Source of the DNA: Treponema sp.
GTDB taxonomy: Bacteria; Spirochaetota; Spirochaetia; Treponematales; Breznakiellaceae
Direction: 5' to 3'
NCBI GenBank assembly: GCA_031284195.1
Contig: JAITAI010000276.1
Location: 1-5,717, forward strand
Length of the DNA stretch: 5,717 nt
In this document: positions 1 through 5,572 of the stretch, piece after piece
Position numbering within the stretch: position 1 is the stretch's first letter
Layout: every line of letters starts with the position of its first letter
The notes under the pieces: generated by a model
The model's database searches: none
What the model was told of the DNA's origin: nothing
Seen by the model: the letters and a program-made list of their open reading frames with translations, nothing else
Made by a program: the position numbers and the translations under genes

Positions 1-60
1 ACCGGGGCCAAGGGGGGAAGCCTGGAAAATGAGCTTCTTCATCTCTAGAGAGAACCTGCC

Positions 61-104
61 AATCCTATGTAATGATTACCGGTCAATCCTGTCTAATGAT
101 TACC
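61..104. repeat. Two tandem 20-bp repeats, 24-bp period, centred on TAATGATTA
   Basis: Copies at 61-80 and 85-104 match at 18 of 20 positions (AATCCTATGTAATGATTACC and AATCCTGTCTAATGATTACC), with spacer GGTC. Each contains the odd palindrome TAATGATTA; in the first copy it extends to GTAATGATTAC (69-79). Repeats of about this size, in multiple copies, are transposase-binding sites at the ends of IS21-family and some other insertion sequences. No transposase is encoded in the 800 bases to the right, so any element would lie to the left, outside the window. A regulator-binding array is the alternative. Confidence 0.6.
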
Positions 105-199
105 TGCTTATCTCTCTTATGATAGCACACAGCACAACGAACCATAGGGGTTTCACCGGCAACCGAAAGACGAAACCTTGATGTATTCTTCAGCTTCAT
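83..199 (-). CDS. Small hypothetical ORF, 38 aa
   Basis: I do not recognise this one. It starts at an ATG with AAGGGG five bases upstream (and AAGGAG just before that), the best ribosome-binding site in the left third of the window. It encodes a basic peptide beginning MKLKNTSRFRLSVAG, with a Cys pair in RCAVC (21-25), and ends in IIRQD. Its last seven codons lie inside the tandem repeat at 61-104, so the true C-terminus may have been replaced by whatever brought the repeat in. It follows the zinc-ribbon remnant closely on the same strand. It could be a truncated gene, a real small protein, or chance. Confidence 0.25.
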   Translation of the reverse strand: MKLKNTSRFRLSVAGETPMVRCAVCYHKRDKQVIIRQD

Positions 200-220
200 C
201 GTAACCCCTTCTCCTTTTGC

Positions 221-339
221 TCATTGTAAAGCATGTTTCTTGGCCGGATGCCCTGCATACATCGATACGCCACTGAAGGATACCTGTTCCCTAGTGACTA
301 CACCTCTTTTCCGCAGTGTCTACAAATCAGCCTTGCCAT
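221..339 (-). pseudogene. Remnant of a small zinc-ribbon protein
   Basis: The ATG at 339 has AAGAG six bases upstream and begins MARLICRHCGKEV, then meets TAG at 298-300. This start looks like the first knuckle (C6-x2-C9, then GKEV) of small zinc-ribbon proteins whose second knuckle is CPxCG about a dozen residues later. In the alternative frame the sequence continues VVTREQVSFSGVSMYAGHP to a stop at 221-223. There VSFSG occupies the place of the expected CPxCG, so both distal cysteines are lost. A frameshift plus lost metal ligands suggests a dead gene. Alternatively, in the original frame beyond the TAG, an open stretch runs to TGA at 196-198, overlapping the next ATG. The call rests on a short motif only. 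Confidence 0.35.
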
Positions 340-392
340 AATTTACTCTTATATTTCTCCTTAAACCTTCGACTTCAGATTGTTGGTAAGTA

Positions 393-757
393 TCACCAGA
401 AGATCACTTTATATTTCAAACGTTCTTTCTTCATACTTTCAAAAGACACACCGATATTCACTCCCATTTTGCTTATCCCTGCCGCCACAGCAACGGTTAT
501 TCCTATCTCATCGGTATAATTGAATTCCGCTTCATATACCGTAAGACGGTTTTTCCTCCTCATGATGTACATAGCTATCCACGTCGGCTCCGTAACCATC
601 CAAGGAGCATCCTATTCCCTGATGTCCTTGTTGTCTTCCAGGAACGGGAGCATCAGTTTCTCCGCAGATTGGCTGGTGTTTATTTGATGGTATTCCGTTT
701 TAGCGTTCTTTTCTGCAACATTCCCCTGCTTAACTATTTCTATCAGTTTTCCATCAT
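393..757 (-). pseudogene. Decayed small gene with beta-rich C-terminal domain, one frameshift and one amber stop
   Basis: I do not recognise the family. A plausible start is the tandem ATG at 757/754 with AAGGA (762-766) upstream. After three codons the frame meets TGA-TAG. A one-base shift opens a frame reading LIEIVKQGNVAEKNAKTEYH and onward to PFLEDNKDIRE. A TAG at 612-614 interrupts it, and the same frame then continues DAPWMVTEPTWIAMYI to a final KYKVIFW and TGA at 393-395. Restored, it would be about 120 residues: a polar, probably helical N-terminal half, and a C-terminal half rich in Val, Gly and Ile (for example ITVAVAAGISKMGVNIGVSF) that looks like alternating beta strands. The uninterrupted frame on both sides of the amber codon argues for one broken gene rather than two. 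Suppression of the amber codon is possible but would not cure the upstream shift. It follows the kinase gene on the same strand with no obvious functional link. Confidence 0.5.
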
Positions 758-945
758 AATTTCCTTGGTCTCATTGGTACGCTCCTGGCCATCTTGTTTT
801 CCTACCGCTAAGATACCAAAGAGGATATTATCACTAATTTTTAACAGTACTGGTAGTACAAGGCAATAATATGTACTTTGATATGTGATAACATTGCTAT
901 AACCATAGAAGGGACTGATAGTCGAGGAGTCACCTATTCTAGAAT
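758..945. other. Gap between the kinase and the first broken gene; inverted repeats, no clear gene
   Basis: Directly after the kinase stop lies the perfect 10-bp palindrome ATTCTAGAAT (936-945), without a T-tract, so it is not a convincing terminator. A second inverted repeat, GTACT-GGT-AGTAC, is at 847-859. A minus-strand frame stays open through most of the gap and on to 743, reading for example SDNILFGILAVGKQDGQE. It has no internal start codon except the ATG pair at its very end, and I could not assign it. It may be an older part of the broken gene or chance. Confidence 0.3.
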
Positions 946-1887
946 CTAAGTAGAAGGTTTAGACAAGAGGCCGTTAATGGCTACCCCTAAAGCTGCTTTG
1001 TCTCCCAGTAGTTCCCCTAGGAGGGCAGGGCGTATGATACATTGTTTCCGGGAAGGAGCGAGGGCTTCTTCAGCAATGACCGATTCCATGATCCGGTGGA
1101 AAAGTCCTTCACTTCGTACAAAGATACCTCCCAGGATAATGCACTGAGGATTTAGGATATCAATTAAGAGGGCTATTCCCCGGCCTAGATAAAAGGCGCA
1201 TTTCTCGATGACCTTCAGGGCATCTACTTCTCCCCGCCTGGCGGCGTCACAGATATATTTTCCCGTTTCCTTCCGCCCCGTTGCCTCGGCGTAGAGTCGG
1301 CTTAGTCCACTGCCACTACAAAAGCCCTCCCAGGACCCCCGTTTGCCGTATCCTTCGGGGCCGTCTTCGGCAATCCTAATATGCCCAATCTCTCCGGCGA
1401 GGTCCCCAGCCCCTCGGTACAGTCGGCCATTCAGTATCAAGCCGCAGCCTAGGCCGGTTCCAAAGGTGAGAAAGACTATATCCCGGTAGCCTCTACCCGC
1501 TCCCCAGCGCCATTCCGCTAAAGCACAGGCGTTAGCGTCATTTTCTAAAAAACAGGGGAGGCCAGTTTTTTCTTGTAGTGCCCGTACAATGGGTATCCTA
1601 TCCCAGCCGGGAAGATTTGGAGGGGAAAGGAGCAGCCCTTCCGTACGGTCCAGGGGGCCACCACAACTTATCCCCAGGGCGGAAAGTCCTGTCGATGCGG
1701 TGGGGTTTGTCTCAAGTATCCGATCAATGACGACGTTTATCTTTGCGATAACCTCTTCCGGGGTTCCAATGGTGGGAAATTGTACCTTTTGTACCAGTTT
1801 TTCTTCCCCTACCCAAAGGGAAACCGCTGTTTTGGTACCTCCGATATCCACACCGATGAATAGCTTGTGGTGGTCAATAGTTACCAT
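946..1887 (-). CDS. ROK-family sugar kinase (glucokinase/allokinase-like)
   Basis: Expected to phosphorylate the imported sugar with ATP in the cytoplasm. It has 313 aa, a typical ROK kinase length. The N-terminal phosphate-binding motif is DIGGTKT (14-20), the catalytic Asp is D117 in ENDANA (115-120), the adenosine/phosphate motif is GTGLGCG (143-149), EIGH (166-169) carries the conserved Glu and His, and LGGIF (252-256) is near the C-terminus. There is no N-terminal helix-turn-helix, so it is a kinase rather than a NagC/XylR-type repressor. The usual CxCGxxGCxE zinc cluster after the His is replaced by GYGKRGSWEGFCSG (179-192), with only one Cys. That marks a zinc-independent or differently stabilised ROK branch. 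The start has only a GGGGG stretch (1893-1897) five bases upstream. It lies 116 bases after the binding-protein gene, with a terminator between. Glucokinase, allokinase, fructokinase and N-acetylhexosamine kinase activities cannot be told apart here. Confidence 0.93.
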   Translation of the reverse strand: MVTIDHHKLFIGVDIGGTKTAVSLWVGEEKLVQKVQFPTIGTPEEVIAKINVVIDRILETNPTASTGLSALGISCGGPLDRTEGLLLSPPNLPGWDRIPIVRALQEKTGLPCFLENDANACALAEWRWGAGRGYRDIVFLTFGTGLGCGLILNGRLYRGAGDLAGEIGHIRIAEDGPEGYGKRGSWEGFCSGSGLSRLYAEATGRKETGKYICDAARRGEVDALKVIEKCAFYLGRGIALLIDILNPQCIILGGIFVRSEGLFHRIMESVIAEEALAPSRKQCIIRPALLGELLGDKAALGVAINGLLSKPST

Positions 1888-1949
1888 AGCAACCCCCAGC
1901 AGTAACTCGTATTAAGTTAAATTGACAGATACTATAGTTCCGGTTTCTC
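1888..1949 (-). promoter_or_regulatory. Short leader of the kinase gene; weak promoter candidate only
   Basis: Between the terminator and the kinase ATG the minus strand holds a -10-like TATAGT (1931-1936), with no convincing -35 box at 16-18 bases upstream, where the terminator stem lies. A GGGGG stretch (1893-1897) may serve as a weak ribosome-binding site. Either a weak or activator-dependent promoter is present, or the kinase depends on read-through. Confidence 0.3.
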
Positions 1950-1987
1950 AAAAAAGGGGCGCTCTGACACGCAATGTCCAGCACCCC
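1950..1987 (-). terminator. Rho-independent terminator after the binding-protein gene
   Basis: On the minus strand, an outer stem GGGGTGCT / AGCGCCCC (eight pairs, one G-U) encloses an inner stem GACA / TGTC with loop TTGCG, and is followed at once by six T. It starts 16 bases past the binding-protein stop codon. It would end the main transporter transcript and partly or fully separate the kinase gene from it. Confidence 0.85.
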
Positions 1988-2003
1988 CTTATACCATGCT
2001 GTA

Positions 2004-2954
2004 TTATTTGATCGAATCTATGTTGTCTTTGGTCGCGACGGTTACTCCCGTATCAACGGTTCTCTGAATCGATTTTCCGTTATAGGCATCCACCGCGGCC
2101 TGAACCCCAAGATACCCCATCTGATAGGGATTCTGTACCATAGTTGCCTGCAAGACACCCCGTTCAATGAGGGCTTTGGTATCTGCAGACCAGTCGAAGC
2201 CGACGAATTTAATAACACCGGCTTTTCCCGCCTGTTCAATAGCATTACCCGCGCCTACAGTAGAACCTTCATTGGTTGCATAGATACCGGCTAAATCAGG
2301 ATTGGCGGTCATAAAATCAGTAGCAATGTTGAGGGCCTTAGTTTTATCTCCATCGGAAAATTGAGTTCCCACAATGGTGATATGGGGATATTTTTTAGCG
2401 ATCTGATCCTTAAAATCATTTTCCCGGACCATAGCGGTACCCGCGCCGGGCTGGGCGTTGATGATCGCAATCTTTCCCGTTTCATTGATTAATGTTGCCA
2501 ACTGATCCGCTGCAGTACGACCAGCAGCGCCGTTATCGGTGGATAAAAAGGCATCATAATTTGAAGTACTAACGGCTGAGTCGATGATGATGACCTTAAT
2601 CCCCGCTGCTTTTGCCCTATCAACCCCCGGTGACAGAGCATCCTTGTCCAGGGGAGCCAACAGAATCGCATCCATTTTCTGGGTGATGGCATCTTCAACC
2701 ATTTGGAGCTGAACATTAGCGTCTACTTTCCCAGGAGGCGCATTGAAACTCAAGGCTACATTGCCCAGTTCCTTGGCCTTATCTTCAGTACCCGCCTTGA
2801 CTTTTAGCCAATGTTCATCAATAGAGTCCATGGCAATAAAAATCACCTTGATCTTCCCTGTGGAAGCCGCCTCTTGACCGCCCCTTGCCCAAATCGGCAA
2901 AACGCCTATCAGGGTAATTAGGAGCGCCGCAATTAACAGGATTCTCTTTTTCAT
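2004..2954 (-). CDS. Periplasmic sugar-binding protein of the ABC transporter (RbsB/AlsB type, Peripla_BP_4)
   Basis: Captures the sugar in the periplasm and delivers it to the permease. It has 316 aa with a signal peptide: basic MKKR, hydrophobic core to about residue 21, and probable cleavage after IWA (23). No cysteine follows, so it should be soluble rather than a lipoprotein. Compared with RbsB, positions likely to line the sugar cleft are D126 (IIIDSAV), R177 (MVREND), N228 (YATNEG), D254 (VGFDWS) and Q274 (MVQNPYQMG). The residue after D126 is Ser, where ribose-binding protein has Arg. E47-H48-W49 also replaces the usual Asn-Pro-Phe-Phe or Asn-Pro-Phe-Trp stretch of the N-terminal pocket. 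The ligand may therefore not be ribose; several short motifs are closer to allose-binding protein. The start is firm: AGGAGG lies seven bases before the ATG. It is the last gene before a strong terminator and is preceded by an RNA hairpin, an arrangement that suits higher expression of the binding protein than of the membrane subunits. Confidence 0.95.
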   Translation of the reverse strand: MKKRILLIAALLITLIGVLPIWARGGQEAASTGKIKVIFIAMDSIDEHWLKVKAGTEDKAKELGNVALSFNAPPGKVDANVQLQMVEDAITQKMDAILLAPLDKDALSPGVDRAKAAGIKVIIIDSAVSTSNYDAFLSTDNGAAGRTAADQLATLINETGKIAIINAQPGAGTAMVRENDFKDQIAKKYPHITIVGTQFSDGDKTKALNIATDFMTANPDLAGIYATNEGSTVGAGNAIEQAGKAGVIKFVGFDWSADTKALIERGVLQATMVQNPYQMGYLGVQAAVDAYNGKSIQRTVDTGVTVATKDNIDSIK

Positions 2955-2961
2955 GTATAAT

Positions 2962-2967
2962 CCTCCT
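2962..2967 (-). promoter_or_regulatory. Consensus ribosome-binding site of the binding-protein gene
   Basis: A full AGGAGG with a seven-base spacer to the ATG at 2954. It is the strongest Shine-Dalgarno in the window, in keeping with the high level usually needed for the periplasmic component. Confidence 0.85.
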
Positions 2968-2976
2968 ATTTATTTT

Positions 2977-2997
2977 AAGATTCCTTTTAGGAACCTT
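2977..2997 (-). other. RNA hairpin between permease and binding-protein genes
   Basis: In the minus-strand transcript, AAGGTTCC, loop UAAAA and GGAAUCUU form an eight-pair stem with one G-U wobble. The same DNA read as plus-strand RNA would have an A-C mismatch, so the pairing fits the operon transcript. No U-tract follows, so this is not a terminator. It ends ten bases before the AGGAGG of the binding-protein gene. It may protect or process the mRNA so that the binding protein is made in excess, as intergenic stem-loops do in other transporter operons. Confidence 0.5.
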
Positions 2998-3006
2998 ATG
3001 ACCAAT

Positions 3007-3972
3007 TTAATCCTTGCGTTTAATCCTATCAAAGAATACAGAACCGACAATAACAACTCCGATGACGATTTTTTGAATAAAGGGAGATATACCGATCAAG
3101 TTGAGGCCGTTTCTGAGTATACCTATAACAAAAGCACCGATAAAGGTTCCCGCGATGGTACCTTCGCCGCCCATGGTACTGGTTCCACCGATAACCGAGG
3201 AGGCTACTGCGTCAAGTTCATACCCATCTCCCGCAGCAGGCTGAGCGGAGATGATCCGGGCCGCCATGAGCAGCCCTGCAAAGGCGGCCAATAAGCCCGA
3301 AAACACATAAACAAAAATGAGAGTTTTTCTGGTATTTACACCGGACAACCGTGCAGCTTCAAAATTACTGCCCACGGCATATACATACCGCCCTAACTTG
3401 GTTTTTGCCAAAACAAAACCGAAGATAAGTACCAATAAAACCATAACCATTACCGGATTGGGAATACCGAGAGTGTAGTCGGTTCCCCAACGGGTAAACC
3501 CTTTTGGCAGACCGCTGATAGGGATTCCCTGGGTCAGAGTAAGACTTATACCACGGGCCACCGTCATGGTTCCCAGAGTTGCGATAAAGGGTGGGATGTT
3601 CCCAAAGGCCACTAAGACGCCACTCACCGCCCCCGAAGTAAGGCCCGTCGTCAAACCGGCGAGGATGGCCAAGGGGACCGGCAGGTTCACCCGCATGGCC
3701 AGTCCCGCGATCATGGCTGAAAGAGCGATGTTTGAACCGATGGACAGGTCTATACCTCCGGTTATGAGTACATAGGTCTGGCCAATGGCAATGATGGCGA
3801 TCACCGCTGTTTGGGTCGCTACCGTTAAAAGGTTGTTTACCGAGAAGAAATAGGGGCTTAAAATAGTAAAAACCACCCCCAATAAGAAAAGCCCGCTGAA
3901 AGTCGAGAGAAGTTGTTTTTGGGATCGGGATAGATTCAACCGCACGCCTTCTTTAACCCTTCTATCACTCAT
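3007..3972 (-). CDS. Sugar ABC transporter permease (RbsC/AlsC type, BPD_transp_2 family)
   Basis: Inner-membrane channel subunit, expected to work as a homodimer with the fused ATPase. From the ATG at 3972 it is 321 aa, the usual RbsC length. A short basic cytoplasmic N-terminus is followed by roughly eight to ten hydrophobic segments. The first runs from about residue 25 to 43 and the last ends near 313, before the basic tail DRIKRKD. Family landmarks are GGIDLSIGS (72-80), PPFIATLGTM (127-136), the cytoplasmic ATPase-contact loop GSNFEAARLSGVNTRK (201-216), and the conserved stretch from GDGYELDAVASS to GEGTIAGTFIGA (248-280). An ATG at 3981 is also in frame, but the Shine-Dalgarno GAAGGG (3982-3987) directly abuts it. 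The same site lies nine bases before the ATG at 3972, which is therefore the likelier start. The near-zero gap to the ATPase gene suggests translational coupling. Confidence 0.95.
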   Translation of the reverse strand: MSDRRVKEGVRLNLSRSQKQLLSTFSGLFLLGVVFTILSPYFFSVNNLLTVATQTAVIAIIAIGQTYVLITGGIDLSIGSNIALSAMIAGLAMRVNLPVPLAILAGLTTGLTSGAVSGVLVAFGNIPPFIATLGTMTVARGISLTLTQGIPISGLPKGFTRWGTDYTLGIPNPVMVMVLLVLIFGFVLAKTKLGRYVYAVGSNFEAARLSGVNTRKTLIFVYVFSGLLAAFAGLLMAARIISAQPAAGDGYELDAVASSVIGGTSTMGGEGTIAGTFIGAFVIGILRNGLNLIGISPFIQKIVIGVVIVGSVFFDRIKRKD

Positions 3973-3981
3973 GTTACACAT

Positions 3982-3987
3982 CCCTTC
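3982..3987 (-). promoter_or_regulatory. Ribosome-binding site that decides the permease start
   Basis: GAAGGG directly follows the ATPase stop codon. It touches the first possible ATG (3981) with no spacer, but lies nine bases before the in-frame ATG at 3972. Normal spacing favours the latter. Confidence 0.65.
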
Positions 3988-5484
3988 TTATGAATATTGC
4001 GTCGCGTATTTAAGAATTTCTTCCTGATTCGTATCTTTGGTAATTAGTTCGGCGGTTATCCTACCATTACACATCACCATGATACGATCCGACATACCCA
4101 GTACCTCAGGTAATTCTGAAGAAACAAACATCACCCCTATGCCGTTTCTTTTTAAATCGTTGATGATATTATAGATTTCGATTTTGGATGCCACATCAAT
4201 GCCCCGGGTCGGCTCGTCAAAGATCACCACCTTGGCGTCCCGCATGAGCCACTTGCCCACGACCACCTTCTGCTGATTCCCTCCAGAAAGATTCTTTACG
4301 TACTGATCCATGCTGGGTGTTTTTATTTTAAGGTTTTGGATCATTATCTTCACCTTTTGACTTTCCAGCTTCCGGAAAATAATACCCAGCTTGGAAACAA
4401 TATCCAGACTTGGAAGGATGATGTTTTCCATCAAAGTCATTTTAACGCAGAGGCCGTCCCGTTTTCGGTCCTCTGGGGCGCAAAAAAGCCCCTGGGCAAT
4501 GGCCTCGCGGGGGGTGTGGATCTTTACCCGATTTCCGTGGATGAATATTTCTCCTCCACTCATCTTATCCGCCCCAGAAATTGCCCTGACAACCTCGGTA
4601 CGGCCAGCCCCCATAAGACCAGCGAAGGCGAGGATCTCTCCCCTGTACAGATCAAATGATACATTTTTAACCCCAACCCCGTGGAAAGAGGAGAGGTTCT
4701 TTACCTCCAGAACCTTTTCTCCCCGCTTCATGGCTATGCGGGGGAATTTCTCGGTCAAGGTACGGCCGACCATCAGGCTGATAATTTCGGATAGATTCGT
4801 ATCCGCGAAGTTAAGGGTCTTTACATACTTACCGTCCCGTAAGATAGTAACTCGGTCCACAATACGGGACAACTCTTCCAACCGGTGAGAAATATAGATG
4901 ATCCCATGTCCCTCGGTTTTAAGCAGAGCGATAACTTTAAAAAGATCCTCAATTTCCTTTTCGGTGAGAGCTGATGTAGGCTCATCCATGATAATGATCT
5001 TGGCGTTCATGGACAGAGTCTTACATATCTCCACCATCTGCTGTTTTGAAACCGGTAAATTACGGACCGGCGTTGAGGGATCGATGTCTAGGTTCAGTGT
5101 GGTTAGGTACTGTTTAACCGCTTCGTATTGCTTCTTTTCGTTTAAAATTCCGGAAACGGTAAATTCCCGATTTAAAAGGACATTTTCTGCTACGGTAAGG
5201 TGAGGACAAAGGTTCAATTCCTGATGAATGATCCCGATCCCCAGACTTTGAGCGGATTGAGGGCTCAGATCACCAGTGATCTTCGTACCGTTAACATAAA
5301 AATCCCCTGAATCCCGAGTATAAACCCCGGAGATGATCTTCATCAATGTCGATTTTCCAGCCCCATTTTCACCCAGCAAAGCGTGAACTTCTCCAGGACG
5401 CAAATCAAACTGCACATCATCCAGGGCTACAACCTCAGAAAAGGATTTTGAAATATGCTCTACCCTGACCAAATCAACTATCAT
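3988..5484 (-). CDS. Sugar ABC transporter ATP-binding protein, two fused ATPase domains (RbsA/MglA/AlsA type)
   Basis: Cytoplasmic energising subunit of a CUT2-type monosaccharide importer. Numbered from the ATG at 5484 (498 aa, normal for the family), domain 1 has Walker A GENGAGKST (38-46), Q-loop HQEL (87-90), a degenerate signature around LPVSKQQ (143-149), Walker B IIIMDEPTSAL (163-173) and H-loop ISHRLEE (198-204). Domain 2 has the degenerate P-loop GLMGAGRTE (289-297), the family motif APEDRKRDGL (336-345), signature LSGGNQQK (399-406), Walker B VVIFDEPTRGID (419-430), and SSELPE (455-460) in place of the H-loop histidine. This asymmetry, with one canonical and one degenerate site, is the family norm. 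The reading frame extends to an ATG at 5508, but that start has no Shine-Dalgarno and lies about 10 bases from the predicted transcription start. The ATG at 5484 has AAGGG five bases upstream, so it is preferred. It is the first gene of the operon and ends seven bases before the first permease ATG. Family is certain; the sugar is unknown. Confidence 0.96.
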   Translation of the reverse strand: MIVDLVRVEHISKSFSEVVALDDVQFDLRPGEVHALLGENGAGKSTLMKIISGVYTRDSGDFYVNGTKITGDLSPQSAQSLGIGIIHQELNLCPHLTVAENVLLNREFTVSGILNEKKQYEAVKQYLTTLNLDIDPSTPVRNLPVSKQQMVEICKTLSMNAKIIIMDEPTSALTEKEIEDLFKVIALLKTEGHGIIYISHRLEELSRIVDRVTILRDGKYVKTLNFADTNLSEIISLMVGRTLTEKFPRIAMKRGEKVLEVKNLSSFHGVGVKNVSFDLYRGEILAFAGLMGAGRTEVVRAISGADKMSGGEIFIHGNRVKIHTPREAIAQGLFCAPEDRKRDGLCVKMTLMENIILPSLDIVSKLGIIFRKLESQKVKIMIQNLKIKTPSMDQYVKNLSGGNQQKVVVGKWLMRDAKVVIFDEPTRGIDVASKIEIYNIINDLKRNGIGVMFVSSELPEVLGMSDRIMVMCNGRITAELITKDTNQEEILKYATQYS

Positions 5485-5489
5485 GAATA

Positions 5490-5494
5490 CCCTT
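5490..5494 (-). promoter_or_regulatory. Ribosome-binding site that decides the ATPase start
   Basis: AAGGG lies five bases upstream of the ATG at 5484. The alternative in-frame ATG at 5508 has only AT-rich sequence before it. This site favours the shorter, 498-residue ATPase. Confidence 0.7.
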
Positions 5495-5524
5495 TTTAAT
5501 GAAACCATTGATTAGAATATAAAG

Positions 5525-5553
5525 ATTATACCAAAGGTACTGGTGAAAATCAA
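5525..5553 (-). promoter_or_regulatory. Sigma-70-type promoter of the transporter operon
   Basis: Reading the minus strand, TTGATT (5548-5553, four of six consensus bases) is followed after exactly 17 bases by a perfect TATAAT (5525-5530). Transcription would start near 5518, giving a leader of about 33 bases before the ATG at 5484. That short leader is one reason to prefer this start over the ATG at 5508. No better promoter was seen in the leader. Confidence 0.72.
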
Positions 5554-5572
5554 CATTTTTATTGAAATTTTC
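5545..5572. promoter_or_regulatory. Imperfect palindrome over the -35 box, possible operator
   Basis: A 28-base imperfect inverted repeat with outer arms GAAAAT and ATTTTC and a matching inner AT pair on each side. About 8 of 14 positions per half-site pair. It overlaps the -35 hexamer and its upstream flank, where a LacI- or ROK-type regulator could act. The region is AT-rich, so chance is a real alternative. No regulator gene lies in the window. Confidence 0.25.

Noticed and set aside
61..104. CRISPR array
   Set aside because: There are only two units with a 4-base spacer, far too short for CRISPR spacers.
2..181. A 59-codon frame open from the left edge on the plus strand, in which the tandem repeat translates as an 8-residue repeat
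   Set aside because: The 24-bp period keeps any frame open equally well, and no recognisable protein appears. It is better read as repeat DNA.
946..1887. ROK transcriptional repressor (NagC/XylR type)
   Set aside because: At 313 residues it begins directly with the DIGGTKT motif and has no N-terminal helix-turn-helix domain.
1589..1915. A 108-codon plus-strand open frame
   Set aside because: It is antisense to the start of the ROK kinase, which has complete family motifs; composition shadow.
1922..1936. Plus-strand promoter from TTGACA with TATAGT nearby
   Set aside because: The two boxes are only five bases apart, and no plus-strand gene follows.
1974..2294. A 106-codon plus-strand open frame
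   Set aside because: It is antisense to the conserved C-terminal part of the binding protein and begins inside the terminator stem.
2953..3294. A 113-codon plus-strand open frame
   Set aside because: It is antisense to the permease C-terminus and the intergenic hairpin; no family features.
4391..4888. A 165-codon open frame on the plus strand
   Set aside because: It lies wholly antisense to the ATPase gene, whose motifs fill the other strand. Its own translation shows no recognisable motif and there is no convincing ribosome-binding site.
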